Below are positions 13,883 to 25,673 of a DNA stretch of 64,000 nucleotides, piece by piece. The position numbers were made by a program, and so were the translations under genes. A model generated the notes under the pieces. The model had not been told where the DNA came from, made no database searches, and was given only the letters and a program-made list of their open reading frames with translations. The DNA is from Polychytrium aggregatum (taxonomy: Eukaryota; Chytridiomycota; Chytridiomycetes; Polychytriales). The first letter of the stretch is position 1. Every line of letters starts with the position of its first letter. Where the stretch lies: the NCBI RefSeq assembly GCF_025602895.1, contig NW_026516302.1, positions 107,679 to 171,678 on the forward strand. The letters run 5' to 3'.

Positions 13883-15668
13883 TTAGGTCAGCACGACATC
13901 GGTTTCGAGCTTGACATCGCAGACCTTGCCCTTGCAGTACAAAAAGCGGCTGTATCCTTGTCCGATCGTCTTCCGGATAAACAGCGACACCCCGATGCAG
14001 CACCACTGCCAGATCGACAGCACCGACAGCAGGATAGCAGTTGCCAGGACCGGGAAGTAGTGCATGTTCAGGGTGTGGGCGGGGGTGCCGTCAAAGAGCG
14101 GTGCGATGATGCCCAGAGCGCTGACCACGCACAGGAACGTGGCCAGACATAGAAGCATGTGGATCGTCAGCAGCAGGCGGGACTCGATCCGGAGGATCAC
14201 AAAGCCCAGGATGACCGTAGCCACCGCGACAGGAATCGAGACGATCAGCCGGAAGAGAGCAAAGGTTGAGGAGGTGATGGCCAGGAGGGGAGAGGCCTTG
14301 GTCAGCACAAAGATGTACTGGATCATGGTCGTGACCAGGAAGGTGCTGTTGAACTCGACCAGCATGTGGTGGACTTGGTACATGGTGAAGGTTCGCTTGG
14401 TGCGATAGAGGGGCCCGATTTCGCTGTTGAGGATTGGTTGGTAGAGTTGTGGTAAGAGAATGCACAGCAGGACGGCAACGTGGGACGGATCCCAGCAAGA
14501 GTCGATCACCACCGCAGACGCAGGATGTTGGCGTACCGATAGATCTCGAATGTCCGAGCAAATGCCAGGGGCACGGCAAATCCGACCAGCGACACAACGC
14601 TGAGGCAGCGAAGGATGATGAACAGAATCTGCACGAGAAAGGTCCCGGAACGAGAGGGTCAGCATCGTTAGTGAAGACTTGATGAGGAGGGCTTGGGCTC
14701 GGATTCAAGGTCCTCTCTCTTGACTGTAGCCGAATGTGCAAGTCAAGGATTTACCTCCAGGAACGATGCGCCGTATGTGCTGATGCAGGTCAGGGTTTGC
14801 CCTGGGCTCGTGCCGGTTCGGATCGCTATGGTGAGCTCGACGATGATGTCGAATATGCCATAGACGGCCATCGAGTACATCTTGACGACGTTCTTGTTGA
14901 GAATGGCGCACCACACCATGTAGCAGCCGTAGTGGACCCACAGCCATGTGATGATTTGGAATCTGTGGGCGGTGGCAGATGGACGGTGCAGCAGGACCGG
15001 ATTGGAGCAAGATCGAGATCGAGATAGATCGAGATAGATCGGAGAGCGAGGCAAGAAATCAAAGATCCCGATCAGAACGTGAGGCGCAGATGATGTGCTT
15101 GAGTTGTGGAGTGCCGTCGGATCACCGGCTGAGGGTCGGGAGAGTGAGCGGGCCAGCGATCGCTCGTGAGGGTCGTCCAGAGCAAACTTACACGATGACG
15201 GCCTGGATGTTGTTGATATTGAAGTCGAGGGTGGCTTGCGTGAGGCCAAAGGGGAGATTGCAAAAGCCGCCGTTGTAGATGGCAATGTAGATGGCCAGGC
15301 TAGTGAGCCGAATGAAGCTCATGGCGGCGGTGAAGCCGTTGTAGAACAGCAGCGACAGCCTCGACCACTTGTGCTGTTTGTTTTTCAAGGGCGCATGGAG
15401 ACGGTCAGCAAGAGTGGCAGGGAGCTGGTTGGGTGAACGGGAGGGGGCTCGGGGATATGTGAGGGGAGACAACGGGCTGATACAGGGGGGGCTGGCCCCG
15501 ACCCGGTCCCATCAGCGGGCCGGACTGATGCTGGAAAGAGCGTTGGTGGGATGGGCAAAGCCAGACAATGTCGACAGAAGAAGCCAGGCAGACACTTGCC
15601 TCGGGGACATCGGCGGGCCAGTAGCGGTTCACCAGATAGGCCCACAGCTTGCTCGCTTTGGAGGGCAT
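13883..15668 (-). CDS. Multi-pass membrane protein of unknown function, 5 exons
   Basis: Minus-strand exons 15668-15600, 15373-15192, 14962-14755, 14628-14537 and 14423-13883 join in phase to 363 residues. The product is mostly hydrophobic, with about seven or eight likely membrane spans: one in exon 2, two in exon 3 separated by a short loop, one in exon 4 and four in exon 5. The N-terminus includes LWAYLVNRYWPADVPE and the C-terminus is a short hydrophilic tail. The number of spans allows a receptor or transporter, but I recognise no family motif. The first intron uses a GC donor (AG|GCAAGT), supported because only that site keeps frame with exon 2. The start at 15668 is the first clear ATG; an upstream extension in the same frame remains possible. 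Confidence 0.7.
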
Positions 15669-16987
15669 GGACAGCGATGGGATCTTGGCGAGGAAAGGGA
15701 GCTGGCGAGACGGAGGAGCAGGAAAGACAGAGGAGCAGGAAAGACGGAGGGGAGGGGGCGCAAGCAACGACAGCCAAGAGCACAGAGGAGCCAGCGAAGG
15801 ACTGGACCAGGACAGCGTTTATGGTGCCTGATGGCGCAGATTTTGGGTTTTTGAAGGCTGATCGAGACGGGGCAGAGCGACAACCCAGGACGGGAACCGG
15901 ATGAGGCCGACAAGGCTATCTGGCGACCGAGGCAGCGAGGGGAGCGTTTTTGCAGCCAGGTCTGTGTCGGCGGAAGAACGGAAAGGCACGAAAGCGGGGC
16001 AACAAAGGATGCAAGAAGGCAAAGACGGGCCGGAGAAAGGCGCGAGGAGCGAGACCTGTGGTGGTGGTGGTGGGGGAGGGCGGATGGACGGATATTGAGG
16101 GCGAAGGAGAAAGATGGGGCGAGTGGGTCTGGTGTCGATGGGGTGCGAGCGCCGGGGCAGACACGCCGACGGTTGTATGAACAAATTGAACGAAACGAGC
16201 GAGATGAACAAATTGAACGAAATGAACGAAACGAGCGAAATGAACGACAGTCGTTTGTGTTGGCCAGCAACGCCGGCTGGATTGCATCGACCTGCCTCAC
16301 CAGCAGTGCAGTTGGACTGTGCTGGCATTCAACTGGCAGAGACGCACTCGGCAACCGCAACCACGCGGCAGCCGGTGCCACCAGCGGCCACTGGTGCGAA
16401 CGAGCGCAAGCATGCATCCGCAAAGGCGACGACCGAGCAGCCCCCCGCACGGGCCAGCCCGACAACAGCACCCAACAGCACGCAGGCGCAGGGAGCGCCG
16501 CCGGTGCCAAAGAAGGGCCGCGGCAGCCCTGGCGAGGACGGCTCCGGCTGGCTGGTTCAGACTCGCTGGTTCAGACTCGCTGTTCAGACTCGCTGTTCAG
16601 ACTCGCTGTTCAGACTTGCTGGTTCAGGTCGGCGGTACTGTCCAATGTCGGTTCTGCCCAAGTGGTCCCAGCCGCACGGGATCTGGCGCGCCTGTGACCG
16701 CGTGCTTGTGTTGTGCTGTGTTGCGGTGCAGTCTCGCGCTGTGTTGTGCGGTTGTGTACTGAGAGCCGGCGTGCTGGCGCGCCGTGCGACGTGCATTGTC
16801 ACACAATTCCAATCCAGCCAATCCAGCCAACCAAGCCAACCAAGCCAACCAAGCCAATCCAGCCAGTCAAGCCAACCAAGCCAGCAACTTTTTTTTTTGT
16901 GCAGCAATCCTCGATCGTTTTGCTCGCTGCTGTCTTTTGTCTCCATCGACGAGCCGCTCCTTGGATCTCCCCGTCCATATCTGCACC
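15669..16987. other. Divergent intergenic region with short tandem repeats
   Basis: Plus strand is purine-rich to about 16,100 (pyrimidine-rich leader side of the minus-strand membrane gene). Repeats: AACGAAATGAACG-type (16,190-16,245), TTCAGACTCGCTG-type (16,556-16,625) and CCAACCAAGCCAA-type (16,805-16,885). A T10 tract lies at about 16,889-16,898, roughly 90 bp before the zuotin ATG. Confidence 0.55.
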
Positions 16988-19916
16988 ATGACCCTGTCGT
17001 TCCTCCTCCCCCCTCCCCCTGCCGACTGGGACAAAGAGCGCGAGTTCAAGGTCCTCAAGAAGCTCACCAAGTGCTCCGACAAGACCGTCGAGCCCGTCGG
17101 CCATGAGTTCCTGGCCTCAGCCCGCCGCTTCCGCACCCAGCGCACCATCGAGGAGGATGAAGAGCTCCAGGCCGCCCTGCTCGGCGCCGAGGGCGACGAT
17201 CTCAACATGGACGATGATGAGCCCGAGACCCCGGCCCTGCTCCGCAGCAACCCCTCGGAGTGGAAGGTGACGAATTGCAGCCGTCTTGTCTCCCGCATCC
17301 CAGCACACAATGCGTCTGCATCCTCTGTCAATCTCTGTCAATCTCCGGTCTAATCGAGGCTGGCTTGTCTTCCACCATCGGGTCCATGTCCGCTCCTGCA
17401 GAAACAAGATCACTATGCCGTCCTTGGTCTCTCCAAGCGTCGCTACCTTGCCAGCGAAGAGGACATCAAGCGTGCCTGTAAGCCCTCGCCTGTCGCTCCA
17501 ACCGATCTCATTCAGCCGCATCCCACAGTTGCACCCCGAGCGAGCCAGACACTGATCACCTCACTCCCGCCTAACTTCCAGACCGCCGCAAGGTCCTGAA
17601 GCACCACCCTGACAAGAAGGCTGCCGGTGGAAACACCATGGATGACTCGTTCTTCAAGTGCATCCAGAAGGGTGAGTAGTCTGCTCACCACACAGCAACA
17701 CAACAATCCACGATCGCTGTGGTGGCCCCTGCCGCTGTGTCATTGTGTCATTGTGTCATTAGCAGTGACACCTGAGGCCTCTGTGTCTGTGACTCGTCCG
17801 GTGCTCGGGTCAGGCCATTCGCAAACGTTTCGACTGTTCCTTTCCGCATGTCTCGACGATCGACTGACCGCACTCTAATCGACACTCTGCAGCTTGGGAA
17901 GTCATCTCGGATCCCTCCCGCCGCCGCATCTGGGACTCGTGCGACCCTCAGTTCGACGACCGCCTCCCCAACCCCAGCCAGAAGGGCGATTTCTTCTCCA
18001 TCTACGGCCCTGTCTTTGAGCGCGAGTCCAGGTTGGTGGCATTGCCCATTTCGCTGGCTCCAAGCTTGATGCAATGCCCTGCTGCCCCGCGGATGCTGAC
18101 CGCTCGTTCATCGTTTGTTCATTGCTGCTGGTGCATAGATTCTCCAAGATCCTCCCCGTTCCCACCGTTGGTGATGCTGACTCGACCCGCGAGGAGGTCG
18201 AGGCATTCTATGACTTCTGGTACCGCTTCGAGTCCTGGCGTTCGTTTGAAATGATGGACGAGGAGGACACCGATGGCATCGAAAAGTAAGTATCTGGGCG
18301 CTCTCCGATAATCATGCTGCCTGGCGAACGCTGTGGATGCTGCGACCAAGGCCTGGTCGATCCGTCTGTGCCTATCGTGCATCGATTGACCGATCCGCGC
18401 GCTCATCGCTGTCTCCCGCCAACCTTCTCCAGCCGCGAAGAGAGACGCTATCTCGACAAGAAGAACAAGGCCGCCCGCACCAAGCGAAAGAAGGAGGACA
18501 ACGCCCGCGTCATCCGCTTGGTCGAGCAGGCTTTCAAGCTCGATCCCCGTATCCAGCAGTTCAAGGACGCCGAGAAGGCTGCCAAGGACGCCAAGAAGCG
18601 AGAGAAGGAGGCCGTCCAGAAGGCCGCCGAAGAGGAGGCTCGTCGCCAGGTCGAGGAGGCCCAGCGTGAGAAGGAGCGCCAGGAGACCGAGGAGAAGGAG
18701 CGTGCCGCCCAGGAAAAGAAGGAGCGCGAGGCCAAGAAGAACGCCATCCGCAAGCAGAAGAAGGATCTCAAGCGCTTCATGCGCGACAACGGCAACCTGC
18801 TGCCCGACTCGGCCACTCCCCAGGAGATCGAGGAGCAGCTCGCCAAGCTCGACGCCATCGTCGAGGGCTACGAGGCTGACGAAATCGAGTACTTCCGCAC
18901 CCGCCTGGAGGATGCCGTTTCCCAGGGACTGGATGCCCTGAACGAGATCTTTGGTGCCGAGGTAGGGCCTGATCTCGCGCGAGTGCTGCCGACTCTGGAT
19001 CTGATCGCTGCCGACACTAGACCTGATCGCTGCCGATTGGCCTCCTTTGTGACGATCTTTGCTGATCTTTTGTCCCTCCCCCCCCCCGCATTTTGATTCG
19101 CTCGCCACAGTTCGAGGCCGCCAAGAACCTCGAGGCCACTCGTGCTGCTCGTGCTGAGGAGCTGGCCAAGCACATCGCCACTAGACAGGTTGCCCCCAAG
19201 GCCGAAACCCCCAAGCCCGCCCCGGCCCCTGCTGCCCGTCCTGCTTGGAGCCCCAAGGAGATCAACGCTCTGATCAAGGCCGTCAAGAACACCCCATCCG
19301 GCACCCAGCAAAAGTGGGAGAAGATTGCCGACTACGTCAACACCCACGGCGGCGCCAACGCCAACCGCTCGGCTGCCGAGTGCATCGAGAAGAGCAAGGA
19401 GGTCTCCTCGGGTGCCGCCGACCGCCTGGCGCTCCAGTCCCAGGGCGGCAAGAAGAACGATGCTGTGATTACCGAGCAGCCTTCTGTCAAGGATACCCCT
19501 GCGACCCCGACCACCCCCGCGTCGACCTTTGTGGTCCCTGAGGGTGGTGACTGGACCACTGACCAGCAGACTGCCCTCGAGGCCGCCATGCGAAAGTTCC
19601 CGGCCATGACCTTCCGCGAGAACCCCAAGGAGCGTTGGGAGAAAATTGCCGGCGAGATCTCTGGCAAGAGCGCCAAGGATGTCCAGAAGCGTGTCAAGGT
19701 AAGGCCGATGCAGCGTTGGCGTGGTCCTGGATTGCGTGTGGATGGGTGTTTCCCTCACCGCGAGACTCATGGCGTGTCGGCGAACTCGGAGGCACTCGGA
19801 TGGCGTATTATTGGAGGTGGTACCTTGTCTCAGCCCCACTGACGAGCTTGTGCCTGCTGCATCAACAGGAACTTGCCGACCTCGTCCAGAAGAAGAAGAA
19901 GAAGGGCGGAAAGTAA
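16988..19916 (+). CDS. ZUO1: Zuotin / DNAJC2-type ribosome-associated J-protein, 8 exons
   Basis: Partner of an atypical Hsp70 in the ribosome-associated complex, which stimulates Hsp70 on nascent chains at the tunnel exit. Exons 16988-17266, 17402-17477, 17582-17671, 17893-18031, 18139-18285, 18433-18961, 19111-19698 and 19869-19916 join in phase to 631 residues. The J domain begins DHYAVLGL near residue 97, with the catalytic HPD at 127-129. The zuotin homology region includes FSKILPVPTVGD and a WYRFESWRSFE stretch, followed by a long charged helix rich in Lys/Glu (ribosome binding). Two SANT/Myb-like modules, WSPKEINALIKAVKN and WTTDQQTALEAAMRKFP, lie near the C-terminus, which ends in KKKKKGGK. 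SANT domains are present in animal MPP11 and many fungi but missing from S. cerevisiae Zuo1. Confidence 0.95.
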
Positions 19917-20400
19917 GCGCCACGCAGCACACAAGAATGGCGAGCCGTGAGCGGCCATGCAGCAAGCAGCACCTCCGAGTGATTGCTCAGCCTGTACCCA
20001 CAGCGGCCTGTTGCGGCCCTTGAATACATACATATATCTTTACTTTTGGGCTGCTGGGCCACAGCGAGCCGAGCCATCTATGCTCGCACTGGATTGTCGC
20101 GGTGCGGTTGTCGAGACGGTGTGGTTGTCGATGCGATCCAGAACCAGCACATTCCGTCGGTGAAGCCATCCACTGGCCGCCCTGCGCGCCACCCCCGGTC
20201 CGCTCGCCCTGGCCACACAACCCATCGCAGCCTCCGCAAGCATCCGCGCCGGACTTGACTTCATTGCCGCCGGGGCTTGAAGCCAGCCAAACTCGCTCGA
20301 CTCTCCTGCCGGCTGCATCTCTCCATTGCCCGCATCGGCCGCATCGCCGTCCATCCTGCTGCACGGCCGCAACGGCTCTCTTTCCCGATCCTCTGCAGCC
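19917..20400. other. Intergenic, no gene seen
   Basis: Contains the 3' flank of the zuotin gene and the promoter side of the hydrolase gene; no distinctive element beyond general CG-rich composition. Confidence 0.4.
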
Positions 20401-23400
20401 ATGACTCCCGTCTCCATCGTCTCGCTGCTGTGCGTCCTGTTGGCCATCCAGGTCGGGAAGCCCGCTGTGCCAGCTCGCCGCTCGGAGATGGAGGACAATC
20501 GTCGATCTCTGAAGCACATGCTCTGACCATGCGGCTTCGCTCTGGTGCATATCCGGCTCGTTTAGGTGCACGCCAAGACGCAGATGCCCTTGGTTCTCGA
20601 TGACCCTCAGGACAACTCTCCTCAAATGCCCGAAATCTGGGAGGTAACGACCCGCTCCCTGGCTCGTTGCATCGGGCCTGGGCCGCTCTCCCGCCGCCAC
20701 CATCGCCAGCACCACCATCATCGCCATCATGGCTGCCGCTGTAAGGGGCGACACATGCAGATCCTCATGCAGCGACTCGGTCTGACTGGTGCTCCATACT
20801 GTGCAGGTCCTTGGCCCTTTCCCAGTTGGCCCGCGAGAACTCGGTGCCGATCCTCTCAGCGCCTATGGTGAGACCCGCCAAGCATCCAAGTTTGTGCTCA
20901 TAGCATCTGGAAGCGATGGGACCGGCGAGCCTGACACCTTTCTCTTCTCCCACCCTTGCTCTGCCCTTGCCTTGCCCCTCGGCTCAGGCGGCTTTGAGAA
21001 GCTACCATACTCGACAACCCAAGGCTATCCGTCCGAACTGGCGACAGGTGGCTACGTTTACTGGCGGCAGGTCGTTTCGCATGGCGACACTGTTGGCCCA
21101 GTTCTCTACAACAACGTTCGCTGGGACTTTAACGAGGGCCCATTCGGTAAGGCCAACCTCTCCCGTCCCTCCGCAGAATCCGTGAACGAACGACGCCCGG
21201 CCACGCAATCGGAAGGCGACATTGGCAGACGCGGCGCAATCGTTGCCAGAGGAGATGGCCGTCTCTGCCGCTGCTGATGCTGCTGATGCTGCTGCTTTCG
21301 CATCGTTGTTGGTTGCGTCCGCGGTTGCTCGCTTGGCTGGCATATCACTGACGGCAACGTCGGCCAGGATGGACATCGCTGCATCACAGCACGTACTTCC
21401 GCAGCACCCTGCATGTCCCCAAATCGGGCATCTATCTCGTCCAGTTTGCGAACGTCATTTCGTTCAAGATCGACGAACATGCGTACGTCGGCAACGTCTA
21501 TGGCTACGACCACTCGTCCGAAAACGCCATCTATCTGGAAGAGGGCAATCACAAGCTCTACATCTGTGCCATCATGGACGTGCGAATCAATGGAGGGTAA
21601 GCGTGGGAGGATGGAAGCAGCACCATGTGTCCGGCGACATTACGCCGATCGCTCGAGACTGATCATCGAACCACGTCGTCATTCTCCAATATGCCGCCTC
21701 TAGCCATATACCGCCCCGGGTTGTGTTCACCGGCAGCTTCATTCCTGCCGAGACCGTAGCGGAGGCATACCAACACAGCGTTGTCGCCATCCTCGGAGAC
21801 TCGATTGCTCCCGAGGTGATGAACGGCCAGCTGATTACCCCGTATGCGTCCGTGACGATCCTCAACGCCAACGTTTCGTACCACGGCGGCAACATGAACT
21901 TTGGCTGGGTGCAAATCGCCGATGTCGTCGTGACCGACCCGACGCTCCCGCCCGACCAGACTCGAGCGATCCAGGCTCGGATTCCGCTGCTGTATTCGCT
22001 GCGTCTTGCTCCTGGCCAGGTGCTACCGATCCCGATCGAGCTCAGCGTCAAGGACGACACCGTTCCGCTGCCAAAGAAGCTCGCAGTGACGATCAAAATG
22101 ATGTGCATGGACGACTGGGAGTCCTTTGATGTCAGCGCGGGAGAGCTGGACCTCGTCACGCGAGAGTGGGGCACGCAGGCCTACAAGATCACTTTCATGG
22201 ACTTTGACGACTCTGTCCACTATGGTAGGATCATTGCTGGACGAGGGTTTGCTGGCTCCTCTGCAGGGCGAGGGACTGCATTGTTTCAATGGGATGGTAT
22301 CTTTGCCGCCGCATCCTTCTGAGATCTCCTTCCTCCGATTATCGCATCATTCCCACACAGCGATGGTCAGGCCGCCAGCAAGATCGTGCGTGAGCGATGC
22401 CACGCAAAAGTGTCCCGTCCTCCTGGCTTTGCACGGGTAAGCTCGTTGTGCATACTTGTGCTCCTCCCCTTCTTGAGCAGCCTGAGCTGAAACATGTTCG
22501 TCTCAACACCAGGGCCGGTGTCGAGGCCAGTGCCCAGTTTTGGACCAACGCCTATCGACAGCAGAAATACGCATGGGTATGTGCCGAAGCAGGCGATGGT
22601 GGGAGAGGCTCTGGCTGGTGGCGTGCTGCATGCCGCACATGCCGCTGTCTGCTTTGATGGGCAGACTTTTGGTCGTGAAGTAAAGGCGCTTGGGTTTATC
22701 ATGCACCAGCCGCCACCGGTCCTGTTCTAACTGCGACGATCTCGTTTTTCCGACGGATCTGCCTCTAGACCGTTTTCCCAACTGGAAGAACGCCCTGGTA
22801 GGCACCCGCGGGCTGACTGATGCCTGTTCTCGCTTTGATGCGCGGTGGAATAACGACCATGTCGTCTTGAGCACCAAATCAGCGATGTGCTCTGGCCGTG
22901 CCATTCACAGCCGACACCACGCTCGAGGGGCGTTGTGCTTTCGTCCCTGTCTGTGGCTGCGGATATGATCAAGAGCCGAAAGGAGCGGCAATAGTAGCCG
23001 TTGCCTCTCGCTGCCACTCGACTGAAACGGCTCTGTGCATGTCTAGGGGATTCGATTGGCACGGACCATCGCACCTGAACGTCGAGGCAGCCCTCTGGGC
23101 CTTGCGCGAGCTGCCCGGGGTTCCAGTCGACGAGCGCGCTGCCGTCGCTGTCGACATTGAAAAAATCGCTTATTCCGGTGAGCAACCTTGCTGTAGTGTG
23201 TGGCTCGACTCTGCGCACGACTTGGAGGGGTCGTCATCTTTGTGCTCGTCCTCACGCTCGCGGCTTCTGCTGCTGCCTCGGCTCCAGGTCACAGCAACGG
23301 CGGCCAAGGAGCCTGGTGGATGATCAGCCACTATCCCGACAAGGCTCTTGCTGGTGAGTAACCAAAGTTGGCGGATGTGCATCCGGGAATCGTCGCGAAG

Positions 23401-25673
23401 AGCTGCCCCGTGGGCCACGCCCAAGTCCAACCCCGTCTCTCTCTCTCTCTACGCGACAGGTCTGCCGGCTTCCGGATACATGAAAATACAGATGTACACG
23501 CCTTACTACATGCGAATCGGATGGGCCTACTCTGATCCGCAAATACGCGCCGTGAGTACTTGCTGGCATATCCCGGGTCGCAAACGTGGCTGGGCTGGCT
23601 TGAGTCTGGGACTGGATGTTAGTGCGGTAGCGTCACTGTGCGTGATTACAACACCCCGCTGTGCGACTGGCAGTTGAACCTTCGGTTCGCTATTTGACCC
23701 CCCCCCAACGACAGGTCCTGGAGTCGTCGATCGCTGAGAATGATATCGATCTATATGCTGCCAACATGGTACGGTGCTCATGTGTCGCTTGTGATGCGGG
23801 GAGGAGTGTTGTTCAGCCATCGATTACCGGCCATGAAACACCAAGGGAGGAGCACAATGGCGGCAATTTCGGCAATGGGTGCTCCGCAAAGGTGCTCGCC
23901 ATCGCTCAACGCCCCCGACTTGGCGTCGCCCGTCGCAGGCTGGCATCCCGATCCATGCCCGCACAGGTGCCGAAGACGACAATGTTCCGCCACTGCACAC
24001 CCGTCGCATCGTCCGCATGGTCAACGAATGGAATCAAATGCCCAACTCGATCGAGTGAGTCTCCTGCGCAACCCCCCTTCGCATCTGCCGCTTGTTGATG
24101 CATTCTCTGCGGCGCTTCTGAAGCAAGCTCGATTGCGATGGCACTGCCTCCATCACAATCGATGGCGTTTTGCCGAGCTGACTCGCTTCTGTGACCGCCC
24201 CCCTTTGTTTGGCGGCAGGTTTTCAGAAATTCCTGGTCAGGGCCATTGGTTCGATGGTGTCGTTGACGATGACGAGACCCAGCAGTTCCTGGATCGCCAT
24301 ATCGACCTTGACATCAATCCTGGCCTTCCCCTGCCCCGCCTTCCGGACGCCTTCACCATCCAGACTCTCAACCCTGCCAGCACTGGGTCCAAGGGAGGCA
24401 TCAGGATCCTCCAGCTCGAGGTCCCGTTCAGGTAGGCTGGTGCAGTGGGAATCCGCTTCAAGACTTACAGCGAGCTGCTCGGAGACGGGGGTTGGTAGAG
24501 TTCACCATCTCATCAGCCCGGTTCTGTTTCAAACTTTGGATCAGATTGGGCATTATTCGAGTCCATCGCCACGGAACGCAGTGGATCTTCAACACCACCA
24601 ACGTGCGCCGGTTCATGTTTGTGGAGGACATCCGAGACGAGCAGCTCCAGAGCTGGTCGATTGACGGCACCGACTTTGCTCACCCGCCTCAGTTTGGCCG
24701 CTCGTATCTTCGCACCGAGGGATCGGAAACGTGGGTCCTGTCGGAGGATTTGATCTGGCTCAGCGTGGAGCGACATCCCAGCACATACGGACCCATTCAC
24801 CAAATCCTCAACCATCCGTTCCGAATCGTGATACCGTCCAACCCGCCGCCCGAAGAGGCCGACATATTTCGCAAAGCCGCCCAGCATCTGGCGGCCTCGT
24901 GGTACTTGTTTGGCCGGGGCACGACCCAGATTGTCCGCGACACCGAAGTTCTGGACGGTCTTGCAGCTCGATTCAACCTGATTGTTCTTGGCGGACCCTC
25001 GGTCAATCTCTATGCCAAGCGGCGCGAAGATGAGATCAAGCAAAGCAACCTGGGTATGCGGTGGGAGTGCTGTGTCGAGGGGAGTACTTGTGGCGTGAGT
25101 TGGCTTGGCCCTGCGCACACTGTCAATGCTGTACACTGACCCCTTGCTGGCCCTCAGTGCACTTTTTGCCATCGGGAGGATTCCAGATTGCAAACAAAAA
25201 GTACGAGCTCCCTGGGACAGGTAGGGATCGCGTTCATGGGCGATGCTCTGTTGCAGGTGTCGCTGAGGGGGGGCACCCTTGTCGGGCCGCGAACTTGGAT
25301 ATGGCTTTGAGCCGTGCCAAGCGACACAGCCTCCCTCGACCGTCAGGCTCACGATTGCGGTCTGCTCTTGCACTCCCAAGGCATCTTGTTCCTCGCACCA
25401 AGCCCCACTCGCGCCCGGATGGGTGTCTTCATTGCCGGCACCGACGAGATTGGGTTCCATCGTGCGCTGTGGTCGCTGCCATTCCGAACGGGGCTCACTG
25501 TCCCGGACTACCTCGTCGTGGGCGACGAGTACGGCGACCCGTCGACGGGCTGGACGGCCGGCAGCGGCAATGCCTACGGCGGAGCTGGCACCAAGGGCAC
25601 CGGCGGTGTCTTTGCAGCGGGGTACTGGAACAACATGTGGGAGTATGATCCTCGATGTGGATACCTCAAGTAG
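20401..25673 (+). CDS. Secreted alpha/beta-hydrolase (S9 prolyl-oligopeptidase/esterase-like), 18 exons
   Basis: Exons 20401-20451, 20566-20643, 20807-20867, 20988-21146, 21368-21596, 21704-22224, 22361-22436, 22513-22576, 22769-22797, 23047-23177, 23288-23353, 23460-23551, 23715-23768, 23939-24054, 24219-24431, 24545-25053, 25158-25220 and 25330-25673 join in phase to 951 residues. The N-terminus is a signal peptide ending near VHA (residue 20). About 350 residues of beta-rich sequence follow. The hydrolase core contains CPVLLALHGAG, the nucleophile elbow GHSNGGQG (Ser469), an acid motif GAEDDNVPP (Asp551) and GQGHWFD (His585), a complete triad in the usual order. Some 370 further residues have no recognised domain. 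Substrate cannot be told: peptidase, esterase and polyester depolymerase folds share this core. The first donor (GTCGGG) is weak, so the signal-peptide exon is the least certain part. Confidence 0.82.
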
